This document shows, piece after piece, positions 45,950 through 57,167 of a stretch of DNA of 64,000 nucleotides. Each line of letters begins with the position of its first letter. Position 1 is the stretch's first letter. This DNA is from Croceibacterium salegens (GTDB lineage Bacteria > Pseudomonadota > Alphaproteobacteria > Sphingomonadales > Sphingomonadaceae), in the NCBI RefSeq assembly GCF_009827435.1, contig NZ_WTYM01000059.1, positions 124,001 through 188,000 of the forward strand. Direction: 5' to 3'. Under the pieces are notes generated by a model. The model made no database searches, was not told the DNA's origin, and worked only from the letters and a program-made list of their open reading frames with translations. Both the position numbers and the translations under genes were made by a program.

Positions 45950-46614
45950 ATGTCAGGCGTGGTCGTCCAGAACATCGAACGTGCGGACCTGGAAGTCGTC
46001 ACGGCGCTCGGCAAGTGCGGGGTGGCCACGGTGCACGAAGCGCAGGGCCGTACCGGGCTGCTCGCAAGCTACATGCGCCCGATATATTCCGGCGCTCGGA
46101 TCGGCGCCACGGCGGTGACCATCTCGGTTCCCCCGGGCGACAACTACATGGTCCACGCCGCGATCGAGCAGTGCCGCGAAGGCGACGTGCTCGTGATTGC
46201 GCCGACATCCCCTTGCGAAGACGGCTATTTCGGCGACCTCCTCGCCACCAGCGCGCAGGCGCGCGGCGTGCGCGGGCTGATTATCGACGCCGGTATCCGC
46301 GACGTGCGCGACCTCAAGGAAATGGACTTCCCGGTCTGGGCCAAGCGCATCTTCGCGCAGGGCACGATCAAGGCCAGCCTCGGCAGCGTTAATGTCGATG
46401 TCGTCTGCGCCGGCGCCTACGTCCGGCCGGGCGATGTGATCGTGGCCGACGACGACGGCGTCTGCGTGGTCAAGCGCGAGGATGCCGAGGCGGTGCTCAA
46501 GAAAGCCCAGGCGCGCGAAGCCAACGAGGAAGTGAAGCGCCAGAAGCTCGCTTCCGGTGTGCTCGGCCTCGACATGTACGGCTTCCGCCAGAAGCTCACC
46601 GACATGGGGCTGAA

Positions 46615-46624
<10 letters not shown>
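45950..46624 (+). CDS. ligK: 4-Carboxy-4-hydroxy-2-oxoadipate aldolase/oxaloacetate decarboxylase (LigK)
   Basis: 224 residues of the RraA-like class II aldolase family. [38 protein letters not shown] and [14 protein letters not shown], the latter with the catalytic Arg-Asp, identify LigK. It cleaves the final pathway intermediate to pyruvate and oxaloacetate with a divalent metal. GAGGAGAG precedes the ATG. First gene of the plus-strand lig operon and overlapped at its 3' end by ligU. Confidence 0.93.
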
Positions 46625-49242
<2,618 letters not shown>

Positions 49243-49337
49243 CTCAGTGCGGCGGAACGCAAGGACTTCCCGCATGTTACCTTGAACATACAACTCTGCC
49301 GCGAGGGCTGAGGACGAAGGCTAGGGAAGCAAGAACT

Positions 49338-50123
49338 CTGATAGTTTCGAAATTCTACCAGCTGCCGGTCGCCGCGGCGATCGCCGCGCTTTTCGCCGCA
49401 CCGGCCAGTGCGGAAGACAAGGAACCGTGGCGCTATCGCGTCGGCGCCGGGGCGCAGGTCAAACCGCAGTATCCCGGCGCCGACGACGTTTCGGTCCTGC
49501 CGATGTTCGACATCGACCGCACGCGCGGCGATGAACCCTTCGAATTCGAGGCGGCCGACGACAGCTTCGGTTTCAACCTGGTCAACTCCGGCGGTTTCGA
49601 ATTTGGACCAGCGGTGTCGCTGGTCGGCAAGCGTAAATCGAAGGAAGTCGGGACCGCGACGCCCAATGTCGACCGGATCATCGAAGTCGGCGCCTTCGCC
49701 AATTACTGGCTCGGCGAGAATTTCCGCCTGCATAGCGAAGTCCGCCGGGGCGTGACCGGGCACGAGGGCTGGGAAGTCGACGGCGGTGCCGACGTGGTCT
49801 GGCGCGACGGGGACAAGTGGCTTGTTTCGCTCGGCCCGAGGGTCACCTGGGCGGACCACAAATTCCACGACGCTTATTTCTCTGTAACGCCGGCCACCTC
49901 ACTCGCCACAGGTCTGCCGGTCTACGAGGCGAACGGCGGGCTCGAATCCTACGGCGCGACAGCCAGCGGTGAACTGGCTCTCACTCAACGCTGGGGCCTC
50001 TCGCTCTACGCCAAGTACGAACGGCTCACCGGCGACGCGGCGGACTCGCCGATCGTCCGGCAGTATGGCTCACGTGACCAGTTCTCCGGCGGCTTGGCGC
50101 TGAGCTACACCTTCGGCCGCTAG
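49338..50123 (+). CDS. MipA/OmpV-family outer-membrane protein
   Basis: 261 residues. A signal peptide (VAAAIAALFAAPASAEDK) is followed by a MipA-type beta-barrel: YRVGAGAQVKPQYPGADD, GFELGP-like GFEFGPAVSL, LHSEVRRGVTGHEGWE, and a C-terminal FSGGLALSYTFGR. These proteins scaffold peptidoglycan enzymes or act in outer-membrane stress; the precise function is unknown. No ATG, GTG or TTG lies in frame near the signal peptide; a CTG at 49338, 10 bases after AGGGA, is the most likely start. The frame is open for much farther upstream but that part overlaps the GNAT gene. Confidence 0.78.
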   Translation: MIVSKFYQLPVAAAIAALFAAPASAEDKEPWRYRVGAGAQVKPQYPGADDVSVLPMFDIDRTRGDEPFEFEAADDSFGFNLVNSGGFEFGPAVSLVGKRKSKEVGTATPNVDRIIEVGAFANYWLGENFRLHSEVRRGVTGHEGWEVDGGADVVWRDGDKWLVSLGPRVTWADHKFHDAYFSVTPATSLATGLPVYEANGGLESYGATASGELALTQRWGLSLYAKYERLTGDAADSPIVRQYGSRDQFSGGLALSYTFGR

Positions 50124-50211
50124 TCGCGCGCCAATGCAACTTCCTTGGCCTGCCGCCTGAGTGGGGTATGATGCCGGGCATGGCGTCTCAGTACGCTGGA
50201 GGAGAGATGAC

Positions 50212-50919
50212 ATGGCAGGAATTAGTCGCAGGGAAGCGATCGCTACGGCATCGATAGGAGCAGCAGGACTGGCCCTAGCTCCCTCGGCCGCGTCAGGCCA
50301 GGCCACTGCACCGGTCCCGGCCTTCGCCGGCAATCACCAGCCAAAGCCGCTGCGCTTCGATCCGGCGCGGCTCACCGGCCTGTCCGAAAAGCTCATCACC
50401 TCGCACTGGCAGAACAATTACCAGGGCTCTGTGCGGGCGCTCAATATGGTCGAGCAAAGGCTGGCCGCTGCCATGGCCGACACCGATTTCCCCGCGGTGA
50501 TCTACGGCGGGCTCAAGCGCGAGGAACTGCACCGGACCGGCTCGGTGATACTGCACGAGCTGTACTTCGACGGCCTCGGCGGCGACGGCAAGCCGAGTGG
50601 CAGCGTGGCTCAGGCACTCGCCGCGGCGTTCGGTTCGATCGAGGCGTGGGAGGCCGAATTCCGCCGCACCGCGATGTCGCTCGCCGGCGGTTCGGGATGG
50701 TGCGTGCTGAGCTACAACCAGTCGACCGGCTCGCTGCACAACTACTGGGCGTGGGACCACATGCATTCAGCGGTCACCGGCGCCCCGCTGATCGCACTCG
50801 ATATGTACGAGCATTCCTACCACATGGACTACGGCACCGCGGCGGCGAAGTATGTCGATGCCTTCCTTGCCAACCTTGATTGGGAGATTGTCGACGCCCG
50901 GCTGGCCGCAGCACGGTGA
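50212..50919 (+). CDS. Tat-exported iron/manganese superoxide dismutase-like protein
   Basis: 235 residues. A twin-arginine signal ([19 protein letters not shown]) indicates export as a folded metalloprotein. The four metal ligands of Fe/Mn SOD are conserved in order: His65 (ITSHWQNNY), His115 ([11 protein letters not shown]), Asp197 and His201 ([13 protein letters not shown]). SOD converts superoxide to hydrogen peroxide and oxygen. The start ATG 50212 follows GGAGGAGAG; a frame beginning at 50161 would place the Tat motif too far in. Exported Tat SODs are less common than cytoplasmic ones. Confidence 0.85.
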   Translation: MAGISRREAIATASIGAAGLALAPSAASGQATAPVPAFAGNHQPKPLRFDPARLTGLSEKLITSHWQNNYQGSVRALNMVEQRLAAAMADTDFPAVIYGGLKREELHRTGSVILHELYFDGLGGDGKPSGSVAQALAAAFGSIEAWEAEFRRTAMSLAGGSGWCVLSYNQSTGSLHNYWAWDHMHSAVTGAPLIALDMYEHSYHMDYGTAAAKYVDAFLANLDWEIVDARLAAAR

Positions 50920-51246
50920 ACTGCTCCCCGACTTAACCGTGTGTAACCGTTAAGCGCTGTGCGCCGCACCAAATTTGGTGTCATGGGCTGTCGGGCGCCG
51001 GCTCCCAGGCCTTCGGGTCGCCAAGTCGAATCCCGGGTCCGGTGCCTTTCAAGCGTCCCGTACATGTGCCGACGGATCCCAAGCTCCGACGCAGCCGTAC
51101 GTGGATTTGTGCCGTATGCACGACGTCCCGGGTACTCCAAGGAAGATTAGGGACATCCTCCTGGAGTGCTCGGGACGGCTCGCGGTGCGATGAATTCGCC
51201 GTTTGCTCCACCCCGGCGGCTTGGCTAGACCAAGCGAAGGGGAGCC
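50920..51246. other. 327-bp gap upstream of the TPR regulator gene, with palindromes
   Basis: No credible gene. CTTAAC/GTTAAG arms lie just after the SOD stop (about 50932-50955). A perfect 14-bp palindrome CACCAAATTTGGTG is at 50967-50980. Near 51129-51166, ACTCCA..AGGA pairs with TCCT..TGGAGT. The ATG at 51247 has GGGGAG before it. The palindrome may be an operator for the TPR gene. Confidence 0.5.
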
Positions 51247-52920
51247 ATGGCCGAGCAGCATTCCCACCTCAACGTTGCCCTCGAGCACGCGCTGCGATCG
51301 CCTGAGTTCGCCGCCGCTCCGCGCATGGCGCAGCTGCTCGCCTATCTCGTGAAGGAAGCCGAAGAGGGGCGCGGCGACTTCATCAAAGGCTACTCGATCG
51401 GTGTCGACGTCTTCGAACGTGGGGAGAACTTCGATCCCTCGCGGGATTCGATTGTCCGCGTACAGGTAGTCCGTCTCCGGGCGCTGCTCGACGAGTATTA
51501 CGCCGGCAGCGGCAAGGACGAGGACTGGCGGCTTGTCATCCCCAAGGGCGGCTATTGCCCGCTGGTCGAGCCTCGCGATGCCGAGGCCGAAGCTGACCAG
51601 GGAGGTCCGGAAGCCGACCCACAGCCGAAACCAGCGCGGAAGGTGCTGGCGATTGCGCTGTCGGCCATCGCCATAGCGCTGGTCGCACTTGCTGCCTTCA
51701 TTGTCGGACAGGGAAAGGAACGACACGAAGAGGCGCTGCAAATTGCCTTGCTCCAGCCCAACGGCCCGACGGTCTTCGTCGAGCGATATTCGGTTGCCGT
51801 GGACGACACCACCGCCGCAGCGCTGCGTGAAGGCTTGCACCACGATCTCATCACGTATCTATCGCAAATGCCCAGTCTCGGCGTGATCAGCATGCCGGGT
51901 TCCGGTTCGGAGGAAGCCGATGACGCCCACGGCGCCGAGTTCGTCCTGACCGGGGCAATCGCGACTTCGGGCGACACGTTTCGTATTTCATCGAACTTGA
52001 TCAGGGTACGCGACCGCGTCGTCATCTGGTCGTCGGTCACGCCGACGGCACCGCTCGAAACGCTTACCCTTCTCGAAAAGCGTTCGGATCTCGCGCTGTC
52101 GGTCGCATCCGAATTGGGCCAGCCTTACGGGGTGATCCACGAGGAAATGCGCAACGACCTGGAAAACCATCGCGGCGTTTCATTCGAAAATTATCTCTGC
52201 GAGCTCCGGGCATACCAGTACATGCGTGCGAAGTCCGCCAAGCAGCTAGGCAAGGTGCGCGACTGCCTCGAACATGCGGTCAAGGACGTCGGCAACTACT
52301 CCAACGCCTGGGCGCTGCTGTCGTGGATCTACGGCGACGAGGCGCGCGTTTCGTTCGACCCGCAACGTGCCGGGGAAGCGACCGAGCGCGCGCTCGATGC
52401 GGCAAACAGGTCGGTGACGGCCAACACCACCAACGCAATGGCCTACGAGTACCTGGCCATCGCCCAGTTCTATGCCGGGGAGGGGGAGGTAGCTCTGGAC
52501 TCGATCGACCGGGCCCTGCGCCTCGGCCCGAACAACGCGGAAATCCTCGCCAATGCCAGCTGGCTGTTTGCGCTGCTCGATGATCGCGAGGAAGTGATGG
52601 CGCTGTCGGCCAAGGCCATGGAGCTCAGTCCGGGCCACCCGGCATGGTACTCGGCAGGTCCGGCCCTGCGCTCGCTGTCGCTCGGCAATGGCACTGATGC
52701 GCTTCACTACGCGCGCCTGCACTACCGCGACGGAACGGCGAACGCACGCCTCCTGTTGGCGGCGGCCAGCAACCTGGCGGGCGATACCGCCGGCGCGAAG
52801 GCGGCCATGGCCGAACTCTCGCGGGAAGATCCGCGTATCGCCGGCAACCTCGATGCCTATCTCGCTTATATGCGGATACCGGACGACATCGTCCGGCTCA
52901 TAAAGTCTCCCGCCGAATGA
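51247..52920 (+). CDS. Membrane-anchored TPR protein with N-terminal winged-helix-like domain
   Basis: 557 residues. The first about 100 residues (FAAAPRMAQLLAYLVKEAEEG, IGVDVFERGENFDPSRDSIVRVQVVRLRALLDEYY, VIPKGGYCPLV) form a domain found at the N-terminus of many alphaproteobacterial adenylate cyclase-like and TPR proteins and thought to act like OmpR/CadC-type regulators. A single membrane segment lies near residues 135-155. The C-terminal half has FVLTGAIATSGD, an adenylate cyclase-like TolB-type module, then TPR units. Function unknown; its target genes may be its own operon. Its stop overlaps the kinase start as ATGA. Confidence 0.75.
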   Translation: MAEQHSHLNVALEHALRSPEFAAAPRMAQLLAYLVKEAEEGRGDFIKGYSIGVDVFERGENFDPSRDSIVRVQVVRLRALLDEYYAGSGKDEDWRLVIPKGGYCPLVEPRDAEAEADQGGPEADPQPKPARKVLAIALSAIAIALVALAAFIVGQGKERHEEALQIALLQPNGPTVFVERYSVAVDDTTAAALREGLHHDLITYLSQMPSLGVISMPGSGSEEADDAHGAEFVLTGAIATSGDTFRISSNLIRVRDRVVIWSSVTPTAPLETLTLLEKRSDLALSVASELGQPYGVIHEEMRNDLENHRGVSFENYLCELRAYQYMRAKSAKQLGKVRDCLEHAVKDVGNYSNAWALLSWIYGDEARVSFDPQRAGEATERALDAANRSVTANTTNAMAYEYLAIAQFYAGEGEVALDSIDRALRLGPNNAEILANASWLFALLDDREEVMALSAKAMELSPGHPAWYSAGPALRSLSLGNGTDALHYARLHYRDGTANARLLLAAASNLAGDTAGAKAAMAELSREDPRIAGNLDAYLAYMRIPDDIVRLIKSPAE

Positions 52921-53750
52921 CCATCCTGTTCGTCGGCCGCAGCACCTTCGACCTGGGCTACGTTTGCGCGAACTATCCGGAGGAGGACGCCAAGCATTCG
53001 GCGACGCACTTCTGGGCCGGTGCGGGAGGCTGCGCGCTGAATGCCGCCGTCACCGCAAGGGCGCTCGGCAGCGAGGTGAAGCTCCTGACGCTGCTCGGGA
53101 CAGGGCCCTTCGCCGATGCAGTGCGGACGGAACTGGCGCAATATGACGTGCCGTTCGAGGACTTCGCGACCGACACCGAGGTCCTTCCGGTTTCCAGCAT
53201 CATCGTGGTTCCGGGCAATGCCAGCCGCACGATAGTCGACCAACAACCCCCGCAAGCCTTGAAGTGCGAACCCGATATCGATGCCCTGCTGGCCGAAGCG
53301 ACGTTGGTGCTGACGGACGGTTGGCTGCCGGCTCTCGTAATTCCGCTATGTCGCGGGGCGCGGGAGCAGGGCATCCCGGTGGTGCTCGACGGTGGTTCGG
53401 TGAAACCCTGGTCGGCCGAACTCATGCCGCTCATCGATTATGCCGTGGTCTCCAATCGCTTTCAGCCGGAATTCTCCTTCGAGGTACACCATCACTATCA
53501 TTTCGCCATGACGCGCGGCGCGGGGCCGATCTCTTGGTACGACGGCTATGGCGGCGGAAGCATAACTCCTCCGCAGGTCGAGGCCGTCGACACGCTGGGG
53601 GCGGGCGACGTGTTCCATGGGGCGTTTTGCCATTACCTGGCCAAGTGGCCGGACTTCCCTGATGCACTCGAAAAGGCAGCTGTAGTGGCGGCAGAAAGCT
53701 GCCGCCACTACGGGGCCCGGGCCTGGATAGGCTCGTTCGGGGTGGACTAG
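52917..53750 (+). CDS. PfkB-family carbohydrate kinase
   Basis: 277 residues. The ribokinase fold is shown by GRSTFDLGYVCANYP, GGCALNAAVTARALG (GG substrate motif) and the C-terminal DTLGAGDVFHGAF with catalytic base Asp231. It phosphorylates a sugar or nucleoside with ATP; related proteins near transaldolases suggest a sugar such as fructose, ketose or tagatose derivatives. Translationally coupled to the TPR gene (ATGA) and converges on the transaldolase gene with a 4-base overlap. A perfect 13-bp hairpin lies near its 3' end. Confidence 0.8.
   Translation: MTILFVGRSTFDLGYVCANYPEEDAKHSATHFWAGAGGCALNAAVTARALGSEVKLLTLLGTGPFADAVRTELAQYDVPFEDFATDTEVLPVSSIIVVPGNASRTIVDQQPPQALKCEPDIDALLAEATLVLTDGWLPALVIPLCRGAREQGIPVVLDGGSVKPWSAELMPLIDYAVVSNRFQPEFSFEVHHHYHFAMTRGAGPISWYDGYGGGSITPPQVEAVDTLGAGDVFHGAFCHYLAKWPDFPDALEKAAVVAAESCRHYGARAWIGSFGVD
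53682..53711. other. Perfect 13-bp hairpin within the kinase 3' end
   Basis: GTAGTGGCGGCAG, loop AAAG, CTGCCGCCACTAC. It lies inside the coding region, 40 bases before the stop, where this gene converges on the transaldolase gene. No T-run follows in either direction, so a true terminator is uncertain. Confidence 0.7.
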
Positions 53751-54946
53751 CCCTCGATCGTCATCCGCACGAAATCGACCGTCTGCCGGGTCGCCTTGGC
53801 GAATTCGCCTGCAGTGGCCTGGAAGCTGCCGTAGTGGGCGAATTCCTCGGGCTTCATGCCGTCGTATTCGTAGGCCTGGCGGAAGCTCGGCAGCTTCATC
53901 AGCTTGGCGATGCTGGCGGGATTGGGCTCGCGCTCGATCGCCTTGGGATCGAACGGGGCGAGTTCGTCCTCGGCCTCCATCAGCTGGGCGATGTAGCCCG
54001 GCGGGCAGGTGTAGACCATGTCGCTGCCGGCGAAGTCGGCGATGTGGCGGCTGACCGTGTTGCCGGCGTCGTCCTTTTCGACCCGCATCGAGCATTGCAG
54101 CATCTTGGAGGGGTGGTTGTTCTCCTTGCCCCACCAGTATGCGCGCTTGAGCACGGCTTCCTCGCCATCGCGGATTTCCATCAGCGAGAGGTCGATCCCG
54201 CGCGCCTTGGCCTCGGTCTGCCAGTCCGAAAGCTGGCCGAGCCGGCTCGACATGTGGGTGACGACGCTGCGCCAGTTGGTCAGGTCGACCCCGTTCGACT
54301 TCGCACGTTCGAGGCCGCGGCTGACCGCGTTCATGCAGACGAGGTACTGCGGCACGGTGAAGCTGGTGGTGTTGTTGGTGCTGATGCCGCGCGCCGTCAG
54401 CTCCTCGATGATCTCGTAGCCTTCCTTCGAGCCGGGGATCTTGACCATGACGTTCGGGCCCTGCGCGTAAATCGACAGGCCTTGCTTGAGCATGGCCTCG
54501 CCATCGGTCACGAAACGCGGGTCGACCTGGCCGGAAAGGAATCCGAACTTGCCGCCCGACTTGTCGAACACCGGGCGGATCGCCTCGGCGCCGAGCCGCA
54601 CAAGCTCGAGGTACATCGCCCAGTAGACGCCTTCGACGTCGAGCGAGGGATCGGCCGCGGCGATATCCTTGATGCGCTTGGTCCAGCCGGCCGGATCGAC
54701 CTGGACGGCCTGCAGAGACAGCGGCGGATTGGTGGTCACGCCGCGGAAACCCATCGTGCCTTCGCTGGCGACGGTATCGGCGTTGTAGAAGCGGTTGAGC
54801 TGGCCTTCCCAGTCCGCGCGCTTGTCCGCGGGAGCGGCGGCGAGTGTCTTGGCTTCCCAGTCGGGATAGATCAGCGGCGAAGAATCCCACCAGATCTCGG
54901 CTTCGGGATTGGTGGCGGCGAGCTTTTCGAGCGGATGTTGTGTCAT
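53747..54946 (-). CDS. Transaldolase-family protein
   Basis: 399 residues. IWWDSSPLIYPDWE, GFRGVTTNPPLSLQ (the TTNPxL family signature), KIPGSKEG with Schiff-base Lys169 in VMVKIPGS, and ARGISTNNTTSFTVPQY mark a transaldolase of the longer, divergent type. It would transfer a dihydroxyacetone unit, or cleave a related aldol. The N-terminal region is longer than in TalB. ATG 54946 has GGAGAGG upstream. It faces the sugar kinase gene with a 4-base convergent overlap; both suggest an unusual sugar phosphate pathway, but no further enzymes are present. Confidence 0.82.
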   Translation of the reverse strand: MTQHPLEKLAATNPEAEIWWDSSPLIYPDWEAKTLAAAPADKRADWEGQLNRFYNADTVASEGTMGFRGVTTNPPLSLQAVQVDPAGWTKRIKDIAAADPSLDVEGVYWAMYLELVRLGAEAIRPVFDKSGGKFGFLSGQVDPRFVTDGEAMLKQGLSIYAQGPNVMVKIPGSKEGYEIIEELTARGISTNNTTSFTVPQYLVCMNAVSRGLERAKSNGVDLTNWRSVVTHMSSRLGQLSDWQTEAKARGIDLSLMEIRDGEEAVLKRAYWWGKENNHPSKMLQCSMRVEKDDAGNTVSRHIADFAGSDMVYTCPPGYIAQLMEAEDELAPFDPKAIEREPNPASIAKLMKLPSFRQAYEYDGMKPEEFAHYGSFQATAGEFAKATRQTVDFVRMTIEG

Positions 54947-55096
54947 GGCCTCTCCATTGCCCAACTTGGCCGGGTCTGGTCCAGCCATTTCCCGCCATGG
55001 TTGGGGAAAGCTACGCTTGTGCGTCCGTTCGTGTCAAAGTGTCGCAGTGCCGCTTGGCGGCTTGCCCGGAACCGGCGAGCGGCTAGAACCGGCGCG

Positions 55097-56014
55097 ATGA
55101 CAACCGTCCTTCCGCGCCTCGCCCTGCCGTTCGTGCTGTTTGCTGGCGCGCCGCTCGCCGCGCAGGATGAGGCCGCGTCCGAGAAGTCCGGCGAAACCTG
55201 GGGCGGAACCGAGATCGTCGTCACCGGGCGGAACCCGAACGAAGTCGATGCGCGCGAGGTGACCAGGCAGGCGCGCTCGATCACGCGCGAGACCAACCTG
55301 CGGCACGAGCCCGTCGCGCTCTTCGCGGAACCCGCTTGCCCCGGCGTCGCCGGGCTGCAGGTGCGCTTTGCGGAGACCGTCGTTGCCCGTTTCCGGCTCG
55401 TCGCGGAAGAGCTCGACATCCCGCTCGCGCCCGAAGGCACCTGCCGTCCGAACATCATCATCTCCTTCAGCAAGGACCCGCGCGCCGGGCTCGAGGCGCT
55501 CAACAAGAAGACCGGGGTGTTGTCCTACAACCTCTCGGCCGCCGAGCGCCGCGAGCTGACCGAGAAGGACGAGCCGGTTAAGGTCTATTCGCTGGTTGAG
55601 GACGTGATGCGCAACGGGCAGGTCATTCCGCGGCGCCAGAACCTGACCCAGATCCCGGTCGGCACGCAGGAAGGCGGTCAGTCGTTGATCTCCAACGGCA
55701 TCCGCCGCAACATCACCTCGGTCACCGTCGTGTTCGACAGTGATTTCATCGGCGGCAAGAGCCTGCGCCAGCTGGCCGACTATGCGGTGATGCGTGTCTT
55801 CGCCCGGACCAAGGACGCCAAGGGGTCGAACGCGCCGGACTCGATCCTCAGCCTGTTCGGCACCGATCCCGACGTGGTGCCGCCGAGCGGCCTGACCGAC
55901 TTCGACCGCGCCTACCTGACCTCGCTCTACGAGGGCAGTCCGTATGGCGACGGGTTGAACAGCGTCCAGCGCGTGGCGCAGGTGCTCAAGCGGCAGTTGG
56001 GCGGGGACGAGTAG
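55097..56014 (+). CDS. Secreted protein of unknown function
   Basis: 305 residues with a signal peptide (RLALPFVLFAGAPLAAQ). The mature chain contains EIVVTGRNPNEVD, a motif also seen near the TonB box of sphingomonad receptors, and cysteines in FAEPACPGVAG and EGTCRPNIIIS that probably pair. The middle (FSKDPRAGLEALNKK, RRELTEKDEPVKVYSLVEDV) looks globular. I do not recognise a named family. It begins divergent from the transaldolase gene. Confidence 0.7.
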   Translation: MTTVLPRLALPFVLFAGAPLAAQDEAASEKSGETWGGTEIVVTGRNPNEVDAREVTRQARSITRETNLRHEPVALFAEPACPGVAGLQVRFAETVVARFRLVAEELDIPLAPEGTCRPNIIISFSKDPRAGLEALNKKTGVLSYNLSAAERRELTEKDEPVKVYSLVEDVMRNGQVIPRRQNLTQIPVGTQEGGQSLISNGIRRNITSVTVVFDSDFIGGKSLRQLADYAVMRVFARTKDAKGSNAPDSILSLFGTDPDVVPPSGLTDFDRAYLTSLYEGSPYGDGLNSVQRVAQVLKRQLGGDE

Positions 56015-56044
56015 GCGCGGCCGGCACCGCGCCCGCCCACCGCG

Positions 56045-57055
56045 TCAGATATCCGTCGACGCTCCGACGTTGCGATACTTGATCAGCCACTTGCCATCGA
56101 CCTTGACGAGGTCGTCCACCCCATTGCCGGCGGCGACGACCTGCGGACGGTCGGGATCGTCGCCCCGGCCGAAATTGCCGAACACCGTCTGGTGGTAGTA
56201 GTGGTACTTGGCCGTCGTCGGCCCGGTAAACTCGATGTACTGGTTCATCGTGAAGTGGCGCATCGTCCCAAGCGCCGGCTCGCCCTTGGCCTTGCGGTCT
56301 TCCTGGCCCTTGACGAGGTCGGTGATCATCTTCTCGAGCGCCGCGCGGCCCTTGGTCTGGCCGAAGGCGCCGTCCTCGGTGAAGTGGGCGGCGTATTTCT
56401 TGGCGTCGTACATGTCCAGGCTGCGGTCGTAGGTCCACATCAGGTTCTCGATCGCCTCGCGGTCGGCCACGCGTTGCGCGGCGGCTTCGGGCGCCATCGG
56501 CTTCACCGTGTTCGAGGCCTGCGGCGGGGCAGGGGGCAGGGTCGCCGGATCCCAGTGCTCGTCGGCCTTGCCGTCGACGAAGCGCCAGGTGTCGAACCAG
56601 GTGGTCGTGTAGGTGTCGTTGGGGTCGCTGCCGTAGGGCACGATGCGGCGCGTCAGGATGGTGACGTAGTCGCCTTCCGCACTTACCATGACGACCCCGT
56701 TCGGGTCGTTGGCCGACAGCGCCGGGCACGGGTCGAGCGGCTTACGCTTGGCGACCTCGGTGAAGTAGTAGACGACGCCGGCCAGCCCGCTCGCGGCGAC
56801 AGGGTTGTGCTGGATGTACTTGTCGGTCAACCATTCGCTCGCCCGGTTCCACTCGTTGCACTTGAGCAGGTTACGCTGGATGTGCAGCGCCGCTTGCTTG
56901 TTGCGGTTGAGCGTGGGGTCCTTGCTGGTGAACAGCGATTCCGGGTCCGGATGCGGCACCACCGGATCGCTCAGGGCGCGCTGCTGGGCGGAAGCGGGCT
57001 GTGCCGTCAGCGACAGTGCGGCGGCAGCGGCAAGAAAGGCAAACTGGGACTTCAT
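56045..57055 (-). CDS. Exported protein with two SnoaL/NTF2-like domains
   Basis: 336 residues. Signal peptide to about residue 24 (SLTAQPASAQ). The first NTF2-like domain (about 50-165) has the SnoaL signature DKYIQHNPVAASG and ends DEHWDPAT; the second (about 190-330) is of the SnoaL_4 type with NLMWTYDRSLDMYDAKKYAAHFTEDGAFG and GKWLIKYRNVG. It thus fuses in one exported chain the two kinds of domain that occur as separate genes at 33.2-34.4 kb. Function unknown. Confidence 0.78.
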   Translation of the reverse strand: MKSQFAFLAAAAALSLTAQPASAQQRALSDPVVPHPDPESLFTSKDPTLNRNKQAALHIQRNLLKCNEWNRASEWLTDKYIQHNPVAASGLAGVVYYFTEVAKRKPLDPCPALSANDPNGVVMVSAEGDYVTILTRRIVPYGSDPNDTYTTTWFDTWRFVDGKADEHWDPATLPPAPPQASNTVKPMAPEAAAQRVADREAIENLMWTYDRSLDMYDAKKYAAHFTEDGAFGQTKGRAALEKMITDLVKGQEDRKAKGEPALGTMRHFTMNQYIEFTGPTTAKYHYYHQTVFGNFGRGDDPDRPQVVAAGNGVDDLVKVDGKWLIKYRNVGASTDI

Positions 57056-57167
57056 CTGGATACTCTCCCCTTGATCCGGAATCGGGACGGATGATGATGG
57101 GGCGATGCCGCTTTGTCCATCTCCGAACGCTACTTCCCGAGCACGCCGCGGTCAGGCGACTGGGAGG

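Noticed and set aside
49272-49290. Another copy of the 19-bp operator before the MipA gene
   Set aside because: On the minus strand only the left half TTGTATG is present; the right half matches at 3 of 7 positions.
51015-51045. tRNA-like T-arm (GTCGAATCCCGGG)
   Set aside because: No acceptor, D or anticodon stem can be formed around it.
53834-55096. Open frame extending the secreted protein at 55097 far upstream
   Set aside because: The upstream part is antisense to the transaldolase gene; the signal peptide starts at ATG 55097.
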